A stretch of DNA of 64,000 nt. Origin: Ustulina deusta. Its lineage: Eukaryota > Ascomycota > Sordariomycetes > Xylariales > Xylariaceae. The stretch is taken from positions 496,001 through 560,000 of the forward strand of contig JAJNNX010000019.1 in NCBI GenBank assembly GCA_023159155.1, in the 5' to 3' direction. The position numbers were made by a program, and so were the translations under genes. This document shows, one piece after another, positions 45,290 through 56,853 of this stretch (the stretch's first letter is position 1; every line of letters starts with the position of its first letter). The notes below the pieces were generated by a model. It did no database searches, had not been told where the DNA came from, and saw only the letters and a list, made by a program, of their open reading frames with translations.

Positions 45290-45630
45290 ATCGAGTTTCT
45301 CGCAAAAGCCGTGGTCGATTAAACGAAGGCAAATCACGAAAGGGCTGCCAGCAGTGCAAATAGAGGCATGTTAAATGCGATGAACAACGACCCCGTTGTC
45401 TCCAATTCTCAATGACGGCGCGCTCATGTTCGTATGTTTGTGCGAAGAGTAACGACGACCAAGTGTCGGAACACACGTCGTCTCTGACCCCATCGGTTCA
45501 ACAGTCACCAAAGTCCCAGAGATCCGCAGTAATACTGCCAGCCCGCTGGACCCGGTTATACAACAAATACCCCAGCAATTCTTCGATCTCGGCCATCTGG
45601 CGTTACTTCACCATGTTGAAAACGGCCTGA
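45290..45630 (+). pseudogene. Relic of a Zn2Cys6 transcription factor gene
   Basis: One frame reads KSRKGCQQCK, a TAG stop (45361-45363), then RHVKCDEQRPRCLQFSMTARSCSYV. That is the zinc-cluster pattern with the stop in the middle and the fifth cysteine replaced by Phe. After a frame change, 45555-45629 reads VIQQIPQQFFDLGHLALLHH, a segment typical of the region following the cluster in Upc2-like regulators. The rest of the gene is gone. It lies next to the foldback element and the GMC pseudogene. Confidence 0.65.
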
Positions 45631-46022
45631 TAACGCCCCTGAAGGCAAACATACCCAACATATTAGGAGGCGCTTTCAAGCCGCAGACGGGTTTTGTGGT
45701 TCGCTTTACGTACCTATAATTCATTACAATCTGTCTTGTTCTCCCCGCCCTTTTAGGACTTGTTCTCACGTTTCTCCCCGGATGTGTTAAGATTACAGCC
45801 AGTGCGGTTTCTATATCTAGTGCTCCCCTGCCGTTTAATAATAACGCTCAAAGATACAGAAACCTTAAAAAAAAAAAAGGGAGAAAGACGGATTCCCGTC
45901 ACCAGCTTAAACTATGAAGAACTATTTCAGGCATGAAATGTCGGCACAAGTAGGCCCGTTTCGTGCGAAATGCCACTCATCTGACCATTGGGGGACCCTG
46001 GTTTAGGCTTAATGATTAGGAT
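45631..46022. other. Intergenic region, no gene recognised
   Basis: Short AT-rich gap with an A-run near 45869; 3' flank of the glucosyltransferase gene. Confidence 0.5.
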
Positions 46023-48892
46023 TCAAGTCTCCCGACCCAGGGCAGCAAAGGAACTCATCACAACTTCATCACTCATGTCATCTCCCCGGCCCTTTTTAGC
46101 CAGATAGAACCCCTCAATGCGCCGTGCGAGGATGATGGATTCCCGAGTATTCGGCCTGGCGGATGCCCATATGCTTTGGTAGATGCCTTGTAGCGGATAC
46201 GTAGCCATCCCAATAGTTGCTACACTAATATCAGCGACGAGAACGTAGACGGGAGCGGCTATCGTGGGCAGAGAGACTTGCCTGCAAAAGTTTTGGTTGA
46301 CAACCCAACAACACCTTTACCGAAACCTTTGATCGCTCCTCTTCCCCCTTCTTGCTGTGCCCCCTTATATGGCAGCATGAAGAAGTCTGATATTCCATCC
46401 GCAATTCCGTATGCAAACACTTTGGCACCGGCCGCGGTTCCTGACTTCCAGTCACGGATTGTTCCGATGTCGCGCACGTCTTCGCCGTAAAGACGTGGCA
46501 TATTTCGGAAGCCTTCTGTGAATGCATATGGGATAGTGACAACACTGGTTGCACAAGATTTAACCAAATTGAGGGCACCAGATGCCGATGCAGCGGTCAT
46601 TGACTTCGTCATGTTCACGCAATCTCTCGGGTTTTCCCGTTTGACCGGACCGCCGAGGGTTTCCTTATCATCCGGATCGACCACTGTCATCTTTCCTAGT
46701 TGATCCAGGGATGGCGTTGGCGATAGGTTTCTTGCGCGGTCCCTGTAAACTTTCGCAGGCTTAACTACGATATCTGCGGCGGCTTTCATGATGTCACGAC
46801 TCGACCCAATCGCAGCGGATGTCGTGCCGGTAATGGGGTCCCAGCGGCGCGTCTCGACGACAATCTGGCGGATTTCATTCCTATATTCACACGTCAGACA
46901 GTTGGCAAAATATACGTAGTATGTCGAGCGCATTTCTGATCATGAATTCACATACATTTTTAGCCGTTTGTGGTCAATGATGAGACGGCTTGCGAGAATC
47001 TCGGCCGCAACCTTGGAGAGCTTGATCTGACTCCCTTTGCCCCCATAAGTCCACACGGCAGGCTGGCCTTTGAGAACGTCGCACTCAAGCCCTCGAATGG
47101 GCAGGTTCGCGTGAAAAGATGCAACCGCTGTCTTGACGCCTGATTCGGTTTTCATCTTCGCCGCTATTTTTTGGGCTGCCTCTCGTGTTTCAGGTTTCAA
47201 ACATAACCGAATAGCCTCGACGAGGTTGCCCACAGCGAGCGATTGCCGAGGAATAGGTTTTGGGCCAGCACCAGAGGCAGCCACCATCTCTCCCCAAAAT
47301 TGCTGACTGTCCCCCGTAGTACATAATTAGCGGCTCATCTGCAAGACGATAGGCTGTTGAGTAACTAACTCTCCAAAAAACGGTACAATAGCAGTAGGCC
47401 GCCCATTCAAGAGACCGCAGGCTGTTGTGCCAGCTCCACCATGGTGGATGACAGCAGCCACATGCTGAAACAACCACTCGTGAGGACAATCTCCCAAATA
47501 CATCACGTTCTCCGTTGCAGAGCCGCCGAGATTACTCCAACCCCGGGAGATGAATGCGCGAACGCCGGTGATTCGAATGGCCTCCAACAGCGTGGTACTC
47601 ATTTTCTCCGGGTCGTCAATGACGATACTCCCAAAGCCAATATAGATCGGTGGTGGCCCACTCTGAATGAATTGGTCTAGCTCTTTCGGCGGAGAATATG
47701 AGGGGGGTTCGCGGAAGAAAAATCCGCAAACATCTTTCCACGTTAGAAAGGTTGGCTCCAAGGAATTGCATCATGCCTACCAATATGCGATCCCCAGTCA
47801 GCCGGTTTAGGGACCAGTGCCGGAGACCAACAAAAGGTGAAAGGGATTTTCAAAGTCTCCGTAAGGTTGGGACCATCCGAGAATGCTACTGGCTCCAGGT
47901 CTAATGTGTCTCTCCACTCGTTGACAATATCACCAAGGCTGGCAGTCCCTGTTAGCAATGTAGTGTAGCCTGGCGAGGGAACCCAAGTGCCCTTATAAGA
48001 TCAGGAGACTCAACTCACCCTTGCCATGTCAAGAATTCGACAACAGAGTACGACAGAGCATTCGCCATATGAGGGCTGGTGCCGAAATTGCCCCCGATCC
48101 TGATATTAGCGAGGGGATGAGGGAACGCCGTCGTCGTTGACCACGGCATCGTAAACATGAGATGTACCGGGATGCTGAGCGCCTGCGCGCAGTGCACGTG
48201 TGCAAAACTTGGGGGGTTGGCAATAATTGCATCGGCCACGAATGGGATCGACGACACCGGGTCTGGTTCTATGCATGACAGCCAACAATTTTTGAAAATC
48301 TCGGCCATCATTCTGCGCTTCTTCTGGATGTCACCGGCCCGCATGCTCTTCATGCTAGGGATGAGGCCAGGATTGCGCACCATGTAGGCCATCAATTCGA
48401 CAGGATCGCCCCCCACGGGATAGAACTCAAGCCCAGCACTGTGTACGAAGGTGTCGAAATTATTGTGCGTTGCGAGGCGTACGCGGTGGCCGTGTTTCTG
48501 GAGTTCGTTACCAAGGGCCACGAAGGGTTGCACATCACCACGGCTGCCAATGACTTGGATTACGATGTTGAGCCTTACTGGGAATGGCCGTGATTCTTCT
48601 TGGCATGGTGAATATGAAGGGGGAGGGTCGGTTTTGTCTTGTTCAAATTGGGGATGATGCGCTTTAGAGTGCCTGCGAATGACTGACAGGTACCTCACAA
48701 CAGGTGAGTCGAGATCGATATCGAGACGACCGTCACCTATTTAGCGTGAGCTTTCTCCTTCTCTGCGGAAATCGTAGGAATGCTTGAGTCCCGACCTTTC
48801 AGAGTAGGATTCTTGCAGTCCAGCACTGTAGCTCGTGGAAAATCGTACGCGGGAACATCATCTGCTGGGTGACCGAGTTCTTGATTTGCCAT
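46023..48892 (-). CDS. Sterol 3-beta-glucosyltransferase-like protein (GT28/GT1 type)
   Basis: Seven exons join in phase to about 827 residues: 48892-48796, 48736-48019, 47938-47781, 47733-47370, 47306-46956, 46880-46282 and 46219-46023. UDP-sugar-dependent transferase like fungal sterol glucosyltransferases. The N-terminal glycosyltransferase half starts [20 protein letters not shown]. The C-terminal half has [16 protein letters not shown] and the nucleotide-sugar signature [18 protein letters not shown], ending at [14 protein letters not shown] restored by splicing. A C-terminal region of about 270 residues follows, typical of the short fungal relatives; no PH or GRAM domain is seen. Intron 6 uses a GC donor (G|GCAAGT). 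The first exon ([12 protein letters not shown]) rests on a weak donor (GTCGGG) but leads in frame to [10 protein letters not shown], usual in this family. The acceptor could be a sterol or another lipid or metabolite. Confidence 0.87.
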
Positions 48893-49575
48893 GTCCGAAG
48901 AATATGTGATGAGTATAAGTTTGAAGATGAATAAGAAACAGAATGTTGCTACATGAGTTAGTAATAATTTCGCATCTGACCAGAGTGGTTTGTGTATAGG
49001 GAAGATAGTCAGGTTATAACTTTAAGGGGGCAACTTTGAACAATGGAGCAGGCATCCTGATGGCGACGGCGAAGCAAGTCCCTGCATCTGCCGGCAATGC
49101 AATTTTGGGTCTTCTAAACGTCGTTCGTCAATTTCAGGCATCCATGAAACCTTTTTCCTGTCCGCTTGCTAAGGGATGTAGTTTTCAACCTCCCCTTAAG
49201 CCTAGCTAAGTGGCTGAGTGTCGAGTTACATGTTATACGGTATACGCGTATTTTATACGCGCAATAGTGTGGGTCACCTTAATACGGTCGAATCGGATCG
49301 ACGGCTTCGCGCTGGCTGTAATGGGACCCTCCACTTGGATGCAACCTGGACTGATCAAGATTTTGATGCTCTGTGATGTTCCTAGAATAATACGCGGATG
49401 CATGCAGACGGGAAAAAAAAAGCATCGCGTTACATGCGCAGCTCCGGAATGCCTCCAAGTAATTATAAGAGATGGCAGAATTCCTCGGATTCTATGGGTG
49501 GTTTATTGTGCAAATTGATCTTGTTAACCTGATTTTTTACACAGAGAGACTAAGTATACCGATCATTCAGCCATC
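48893..49575. promoter_or_regulatory. Divergent promoter between glucosyltransferase and beta-glucosidase
   Basis: About 0.7 kb between two genes transcribed away from each other, so it holds both promoters. One open frame (49210-49518) shows no domain. No clear operator was identified. Confidence 0.5.
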
Positions 49576-52016
49576 ATGCGTTACCACGCAGCTTTGGCTC
49601 CCGCAATTATTACGACAACCCAGGCTTCCTTGCTTAAACTACTTTGTGGGTATCTACCAGGCCAGGGATTTGTTAATTACCGTATATGCTGATAAGTCTG
49701 GGTAGCATGGTCGGAGTCTTTAGCAAAAGCCAGCGATTTTGTGTCTCAACTTACCCTCAGTGAAAAGATTGGGATTGTTTCTGGTGGTTACCTCACCTCT
49801 CCGTTGCCCTGCATAGGGTCAATAGGGGCAATCTCCCGGCTCGACTTTGACGGCATTTGCTTTTCGGATGGACCAAGCGGCGTCTCGCGCTCCGATGGCG
49901 TGAGTGCCTTTCCGGCTGGAATCACCGTTGCGGCCACATGGGACCGCGATCTCATGTATCGTCGAGCAGTTGCCATAGGAGAGGAATTTAGGGCTAAAGG
50001 CTCTCACGTCGCTCTGGGGTAACTATTATTTATCCCTCACATCGAGGCCCAGCTGATCATTTGGGCAGCCCTTCTGCAGGTCCGATAGGGCGTCATGCTC
50101 GCGGTGGACGCAACTGGGAAGGGTTTGGTCCGGATCCTTATCTTGCGGGTGTGGCAATGAACGCTTCCGTTATGGGTCTCCAATCCGCTGGCGTTCAGGC
50201 GAGCTCGAAGCATATCGCCGCTAACGAGCAAGAAACTCAACGGACCTCGACGACTTCTAATGGGAGTGTTATTGAGGCTATTTCGTCGAATGTCGATGAC
50301 AGAACACTTCATGAACTATACCTTTGGCCGTTCGCGAATGCGGTGAAGGCTGGAACATCCACAATTATGTGTTCTTACAACCGGGTCAACGGAAACTATT
50401 CATGTGCCAACTCAGATCTCCTAACTAAATTTCTCAAAGACGAATTGGCATTCCCCGGTTATGTCTTGTCAGACTGGTACGCCACGCACGGAACAGAAAA
50501 CTTCGCCAATGCCGGTCTTGACATAGAAATGCCAGGAAACATAAGTTCACTTGCCGGACCTTCTTATTTTGGCGATGCGCTTCTGGAAGCAGTTAACGAG
50601 GGTCTCGTGGCAGAGGAACGCCTCGACGATATGGTTAAGAGGGTAATGGCTCCGTACTTCCGCCTTGGCCAAGACCAAGACTTTCCTACAGTTGATCCTG
50701 CCAATGGCCCCGTCTTTGCGATTCTGCAATATGGTCACCAAAGCCCATTGCTCGCATCCTATCCGGAGGTAGATTCTCGGGATGTACGCGGGGATCATGC
50801 CGATGTCATCCGCGAAATCGGCTCGGCGGGAACCGTATTGCTCAAGAACATTGACGGCACTTTACCGCTGAAAAACATAACAAATGTTGGTATTTTTGGG
50901 AATGATGCCGACTACCCAACTATTGGGTCTGTTTTTCGCGACATCAATAACCATCCAGAGGGCTATGAATATGGCACATTCGCCACAGGGGGAGGGTCCG
51001 GCAATGTGCGGTATACCGATCTGATAACCCCACTTGAAGCCGTACAAGATTACGTCAAAGGTTATGGCGGTCGGGTGCAAATTGTGCTGGATAATGATCA
51101 GCTAGCGCAAGGTGGCTTTAACACGGTTTACCCAACCCCGGATGCATGCCTCCTTTTCCTTAAGGCTTACGCGACAGAAGGGGCAGACAGAGCATCGATT
51201 GATTTGCAGTTCAATGCTACCAAAGCTGTGGAGAGCACAGCGGCTGTCTGCTCCAACACTATCGTTGTGGTTCATGGGCCCGGTGTAGTACTCATGCCGT
51301 GGGCAGATAACGAAAATGTCACGGCTATTTTATCGGCACACTACCCAGGAGAGCAAACAGGAAATTCTATCGTCGATGTTCTCTGGGGGGCTGTCGAGCC
51401 CTCAGGAAGGCTTCCTTACACGCTTCCTAAGACTCTTTCGGACTACGGGCCAGATGTCGTGGAATCGCCAGAGAGTCCGGCGTCAGAGGGATGGCAGTCA
51501 AATTTTACTGAAGGCCAGGCAATTGACTATCGTCACTTTGATTCTGCGGACATCTCACCGCAATATGAGTTTGGTTTCGGGCTGGGATACACGACATTTG
51601 ACATGAGTGCTACCCTGGAAGTTCGCTTGATCGGGAACATCTCTCCAGTCGCAGATAACTCTATGGGCATTGAGCCAGGTGGGCTGGTCGATCTATGGAG
51701 CCCAGTAGCCGATGCTACAGTCGAGGTCACGAACATAGGCAACATCACGGGTCTTGCAGTCCCTCAGCTGTACGTGTCGTTCCCTCAGGATACTACCCCT
51801 AAAGGGACGCCAGTCAAAGTTTTAAGGGGCTTCAGTAAAGTGGCCCTAGATGCCGGTGAAACAAGATCGGTGCATTTTAGCCTCATGAGGAGGGATTTGA
51901 GCTTTTGGGATTCTGATGGAACGGAATGGGTCATTCCCAAGGGCAACTTCACATTTCTCGCGGGCTTTAGTTCTAGAGATCTCAGAAGCCGGGTTATAAC
52001 TACGGTATTGCCATGA
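49576..52016 (+). CDS. Glycoside hydrolase family 3 beta-glucosidase
   Basis: Likely exons 49576-49645, 49706-50018 and 50069-52016 join in phase to about 776 residues. Hydrolyses terminal beta-D-glucosyl residues. The (alpha/beta)8 domain begins WSESLAKASDFVSQLTLSEK. It has CFSDGPSGVSRSDGVSAFPAG, then GRNWEGFGPDPYL (restored across the second intron) and SSKHIAANEQE. The catalytic nucleophile is the Asp in YVLSDWYATHG (about residue 263). The second domain contains LLKNIDGTLPL and HYPGEQTGNSIVDVLWG, and a fibronectin-III-like C-terminal domain ends the protein. Multiple NxS/T sequons suggest secretion, but the predicted N-terminus (MRYHAALAPAIITTTQ) is only a weak signal peptide. The first intron's donor (GTGGGT) was chosen because it alone keeps phase, so the first 23 residues are uncertain. 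Confidence 0.9.
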
Positions 52017-53041
52017 TCTTTAGACTCTAGTATTGGAGCGAAGCAAACCATCACGCTCAAATGTTTTTTTCTCCTTTTGATCATTTACTGTAAATTTCGA
52101 ATTTGCTTTGGCACATTTGTATTTTTTGCCCTGAGAATGTGCTGTTGAATATTCAAGTACGGAGTACCCGTATTCGAACAATAATATGGAAAATCACAGC
52201 TTGTAAACGAGTCATGCAGTTTCTTGTCTACGACAACACACTGACGAATTCGCGACTGCAGCAAGCACGAGGGGGGGGGGAGGAATAAGAAATGGTTGGA
52301 TGATAATGACCGGAAAATCCACGTTGGTCGCGAGTTTGAGCTGCGAAGCATTGAATTAGAGATGCAGACGCAAGACGTAGAGGTGAAGGTTTAGTAAGAT
52401 GCCGGCTCGATATATTCCAGAATGTCATGCGTGGAAGGTAGTGAACCAAGCACGATGGTAGGGATTCTTGACGATTTTCTGATACTTTCAGGGCAGTTAG
52501 AGGGGGCAGAAAACCACACTGCTATCTATTCGAATATATATACCAGGATAAGTCATTAACACTCAGTGCCTGCTTACGCTTTAACGCCGATTGTGAATCA
52601 CTCTCCCCCTAACATGATAAATGTGCGCTATTGGAGACTATAAATTATTGAATTACGTTACGCAATCTCAGTGACTAGACTGGAATTAAGATCCAGCCAA
52701 CTGAAGCATGTTCATCGTTCATACATGTGTTGTTGACGAAACCTTGTATAGTTGACGGCGCAGCTTGCATACCTACGCAGACTCTTTGACGATTATAATG
52801 CCTTATCAAGCTCCTTAAGACCCAAACATGACGTCTAAGGAGATTGCCCACAAGAACCTACTGCTGAAAGGGCCGGGCGCGGCTATATATGTATATACGC
52901 ACCATAGAGCGTGGTTGGTTGGTAAATTTAACGCCGGAAGAAAATATTGTCTTCAGGCTTTTTGAGCCAGTGTTCCCAAGTGCCTAGATCGACTCCGTAA
53001 GTCTTAGGCACAAAGTATATTTATATCCCATCAGCCTCTTG
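52017..53041. other. Intergenic region, no gene recognised
   Basis: Between the beta-glucosidase and the surface protein gene, which converge. It contains a G-run at about 52269 and AT-rich sequence; no gene recognised. Confidence 0.5.
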
Positions 53042-54516
53042 TTATAAGACCACCACAGCGATGCCGATCATTAGCACAGTTAGGAACGAGGGAGCGCCGG
53101 CGCCTAGTGCGCCTGACGTTGGTGCCTCCGTGCTGGAGCCACCCCCGGAATCAGCTTCTGATGTCGTTGATGAGGGGGAAGTGGAACCTGGACTGTTGTT
53201 AGCAGCGGTAGACGGGCTCGTTTCCGTGGGTGTGGCCGTGTCAGTACCTGGAGCGGACTGCGACGGGGTCTCGGCGTGGGTGGTGGCAGTGTTTCCTGGC
53301 GATGAGACTTCTGAAGTCGACTCGGGCTCTAGCGTTGGCGTTGGCGTTGGCGTTGACTCTGGTTCTAATGTTGGCTCCGGCTCTGAAGTCGGCTCTGGTG
53401 TAGGAGTAGGCTCCGGCGTTGGTGTCACTTCTTCGCTTGATGTTGGCCAGGGACCTGGAGTTCCACCCATGCCATCCGGATAGTCTACAAGACAGAGAAA
53501 ACATTAGTTCAATGTTGAATACTTTCGAGACTATTCCTAGGTCGGCGCTTCGCCGAGAACAGATATCGGAAGCATTTGCTTACTGTGAAAGGGTTAGTAT
53601 TGAAGATACTTAGGGATCTCATAACAGGGATCTTATCGCTTACCAGTACGTGAACCAACTATCACAATCCTCGTAACAAGTATGCGTGCTTTGGAAGACC
53701 GTGTACGAGAACTGCTGCGGGTTGGCGAACATAGTATCGTGTTCGTAGTCCCACGCAAGCGTCTGCACCTGGCGTTTGTCCCAGATCAGGTCGTTAGACC
53801 ATGTCTGAACGGGGATCTCTTTGCCCGAGAGTTGCCAGATCGAGGTGGCTGCACATGCTGGCAGCAGATAGATGAACAGCGAATAGTATTCACCATCATG
53901 CATTGTGTACGTCATCTGCCGAGGGTCACTTCCAGTATAAGAGGCTACCTCGAAAGGGTATTGACTGTAAAGTGAATCATTACATCATCTTTTTCTTGTC
54001 CCTAAAAAAAGAGACGAAGTCGAGACTACTTACGTTAGACAACATTGAACACTGTAGGCAGTTGCATCAAAATGCACGTCTTTAATATAAGACTCCTACA
54101 ATATTCAGGATTAGTTATTCCCAAATGGTGACTCGGCCAAAAAGGGCCTGGGAATTACTTACGGTGACATACCCGGGATACGTAGTGCTTCTCGCAGTCG
54201 AGTAACCCACCGGACATCCCGAGAAGTAGTTTACGGTGCCATTGATTGTGACTTTTGGCACGTAAGGGGACTCAGTTGGCACCGGGATGTGGCAAGATGG
54301 ATCGTGCCAAGACGGGGCGCCAAAATCGTATAGCGTGCAGGTGAGCCAATCTGGATACTCGATAGTATGCGTGAGGTCGAGATAACAGCTTGTTGTCACA
54401 ATCCAATTGTTGGCCGGATCGTTGCATTCAGGCGGTGGCGTGAATTGAACTGTGGGCGGAGAGGTGACACTGGCTGGCAATGCGGTGGGCACTGAGACGA
54501 AGTCAGTTGTCGCCAT
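53042..54516 (-). CDS. Surface protein with Pro/Thr/Glu-rich stalk and probable GPI signal; 5' end doubtful
   Basis: Not a characterised family. Exons 54516-54163, 54095-54034 and 53964-53644 join in phase. They encode a Cys-containing extracellular-type domain with ECNDPANNWIVTTSCYLD, PDWLTCTLYDFGAPSWHDPSC, then SYTGSDPRQMTYTMHDGEYY and YEDCDSWFTYW. The last exon (about 53502-53042) encodes DYPDGMGG, a stalk of PTPEPT/LEPEST-type repeats, a Ser/Thr-rich stretch, and a final hydrophobic end (APSFLTVLMIGIAVVVL) with no cytosolic tail, which fits a GPI-anchor signal. The joint between third and last exon does not keep phase with the obvious donor, so another small exon or an unusual site is needed. 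No signal peptide precedes MATTDFVSVPTALPAS, although the rest clearly belongs outside the cell. The 5' exon may be missing or further upstream. Confidence 0.6.
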
Positions 54517-54899
54517 CTCGGATATCCCTCAATTTCCACTGGTCAGTTGCGAGTAGATGAACTTCAATAACAGTGCTTTGGTAAGACGACGTGAGAGCTC
54601 CTTATCTTCACTGTTGTTGTAACGCTTCGCGAGCCTGATCAGCTGACTGCACGAGTTTATGCGAGGTCGCGTCATGGCCAAAATGCCAAGCCAATATGTC
54701 GTGTTGCTGTGGTTAGCCGTGATTTTTCTTTTGGCAATGTACTGCGAGGGCCAATCAGCTCCGACGGCTGAGTTCTTAGCACGGAGAAGGAAACGTTGTT
54801 CGTCGGAGCATCCTCGGGTGATACCGATAGTATTTCGGCTTACATGGAAGGGCACTTTGGAGCTACGATGCATTTGACCCAGAAACACAGGACAGTGAG

Positions 54900-55780
54900 T
54901 TTTCTAGTAGTGCTCTTCCTGGCCAGGCACGGCCAAAGATACTTCAATTACCACAGCTTCTCGGCTCGGTGATCTACAAGGGAAAGGAAGTTGCTGTCAC
55001 AAGCCGGCCTTACTGGCCTGGCTTAAGGGTCTTTCAGGAGATGGTTCAAAGACCCTGATAGTACAAGGGGAGTTCAGGTCAGCAGAATTTCATGTTTCTG
55101 TATCCGCTACTCTCATATGATTTCAAGGTGTGCTCAAGAGAGAAAGTGCTAACTAATGAGACCAGCATGCTCAGAGATACCTGCGCTGTAACTGAAATCA
55201 AATATATTCCCCGCGTAAGCTTGCCAACGAAAGGCTTCCAGCTTGAATACATGAGAGAGGTACGCGCGGAGGAAACAACCCGCTTGGCTCACTCACAGAC
55301 TGGAAAAGTCTAGTGAATAACGTCGGTAATACAGGAGACACGGTAATATCAGCTCAGAAGCTTATTGGCGAAATGCAAAAGGTGAGCAGCATATTGTCAC
55401 AGCCTGTTGCCTTTTTTTTCTTTAAAGCCACTAACACGAAGACTATAGACAATTGGGGGTTTAAACTACCTAGGTACGTTAATGATAACGTTCTGCAGAT
55501 CGGATTCTCCGAATCAGGCAGGCTTCTAGTTAAGGGGCTGGAATATGCCTAAGAGTTCATACCGCAGCTTAAGGGTATTGTCAAAGCTTGGACTGAATGG
55601 GAGCCGAATCACTATGACAATGCCGTAAGGAGTGCAACCAGCTAGCTTGCCTCGCGATCTAACTACATCCTTGACAAGTTTCCAAACGTCGGCACAATAA
55701 TCAACCCGGCTATCGCTAAATTAGTCTACGAGATAGTACAACTAGCAAAGCAGAAAGATCGGACTATGTCCTCATTGTGA
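54900..55780 (+). pseudogene. Unidentified decayed protein-coding fragments
   Basis: Successive plus-strand frames read protein-like stretches separated by stops and frame changes. Examples are LLGSVIYKGKEVAVTSRPYW (about 54957-55020), KGFQLEYMREVRAEE, KLIGEMQKVSSILSQPVAFF, WGFKLPRYVNDNVLQIGF and KFPNVGTIINPAIAKLVYEI. No family was recognised. The fragments run up to the LTR-like copy 4 and may be the remains of one gene or of an element's internal region. Confidence 0.4.
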
Positions 55781-55798
55781 AAAATATATATATATATA

Positions 55799-56106
55799 TA
55801 TTGAAGTGGACACCTGTAAATAACTACTCACGGTTGGTCTCGAAATAGTAGTGCCCATATACTAGGAGATAGGCCGAACCTACACTTCCTAGTATAATAT
55901 TCACTGTTATTATTTGGGGAATCTGTTGATCAAGCGTACCGAATATAAAAAAATCAATTTTTATTGTTCTGCGCGTGCAATGCTAATGAATCTCCTAGCT
56001 AGTGTTGAGAGTGTTCCTCATGGTGTTTTATCCCCTCTCGCTAGCATAGCCACTATGTGGCTTGATCAAGTGATTACCTACGTAATCCACTCACACTACT
56101 TCAATA
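55799..56106 (+). mobile_element. Solo-LTR-like repeat, copy 4
   Basis: Starts TATTGAAGTGGAC and ends CTACTTCAATA, so its ends are inverted repeats. It contains TATACTAGGAGATAGGCCG, AACCTACACTTCCTAGTATAAT, the palindrome AGCCACTATGTGGCT (56048-56062) and CGTAATCCACTC near its end, all shared with copy 3. It is preceded by a TA dinucleotide run (about 55783-55800), possibly the target site. Confidence 0.65.
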
Positions 56107-56853
56107 TCTCAGGATGGCTAGTAGATGCTACCGAGAGGTTGACGAATAGTTTTTTGGCGAAAAACATATAATACCTCTGTAACAAATGTATAATAGCTAT
56201 TTGAATATTGAGTTAATGCATGGATTCTTGGACGCTATTATACGACCCAGGATATAATTGAGGAAAATCACACGAGAATTTCAGCCCTCTCGTACCCTTC
56301 CTGTTAGTCTGTAATAAAGGGGTCTGAAGCTTCTGCTCCTGTGCCATTCGCCTGTCTCAGACGGGTCGGGTTGAGGGTAGGTAAAGAGAACTGAGCTGAA
56401 AATGAGGCTTCTATAGAGTGCGTAGGAGGCCCGCACGGAGCCTCGTATACGCGTACTCATATGATCTAGACTCGGCTACGCGTGACAGTCTTATAGGTTA
56501 TCTTAAATAGGGGCTGTTACCCCAACATTCGCGTTTGTAGTTTCCCTTTTTTTTTACCTTTTTTTTTTTAGACATAAATTGCCCCCGGAGAGCATTTTTC
56601 GAATATGACGTCAAAGCAGACTTGTTGTCGTAGTATTCTAGGCTGCATGTTTAATCAAGGGGTAAACCAAACACATCGCGTGTTGGCTCACTGAAAAGGA
56701 CCACGCACGGACCACACACCCCCTTTCGCGTGCATTAGGTAAGTATATATTGCAATGTTCAATCTCCTTCCCACACCACACATCCTTTTCAACCTTCCAG
56801 CCCAATTCAACCCTGCCTTATATACTTACTTATTTATCTCGATACACTACAAA

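Larger units (their letters stand above)
54517..56853. other. Region of repeat and pseudogene remnants
   Basis: Holds an LTR-like copy and protein-like fragments listed separately. A plus-strand frame at 54659-54877 has a hydrophobic stretch (YVVLLWLAVIFLLAMYC) resembling a signal or membrane segment but has no continuation. The last 0.6 kb (56.2-56.8 kb) has no recognisable gene and includes poly-T runs. Confidence 0.4.

Noticed and set aside
53061..53483. Plus-strand Gly/Val/Ser-rich frame of 140 codons
   Set aside because: Antisense shadow of the Pro/Thr/Glu stalk repeats; the minus-strand reading ends in a GPI-like signal and fits better.
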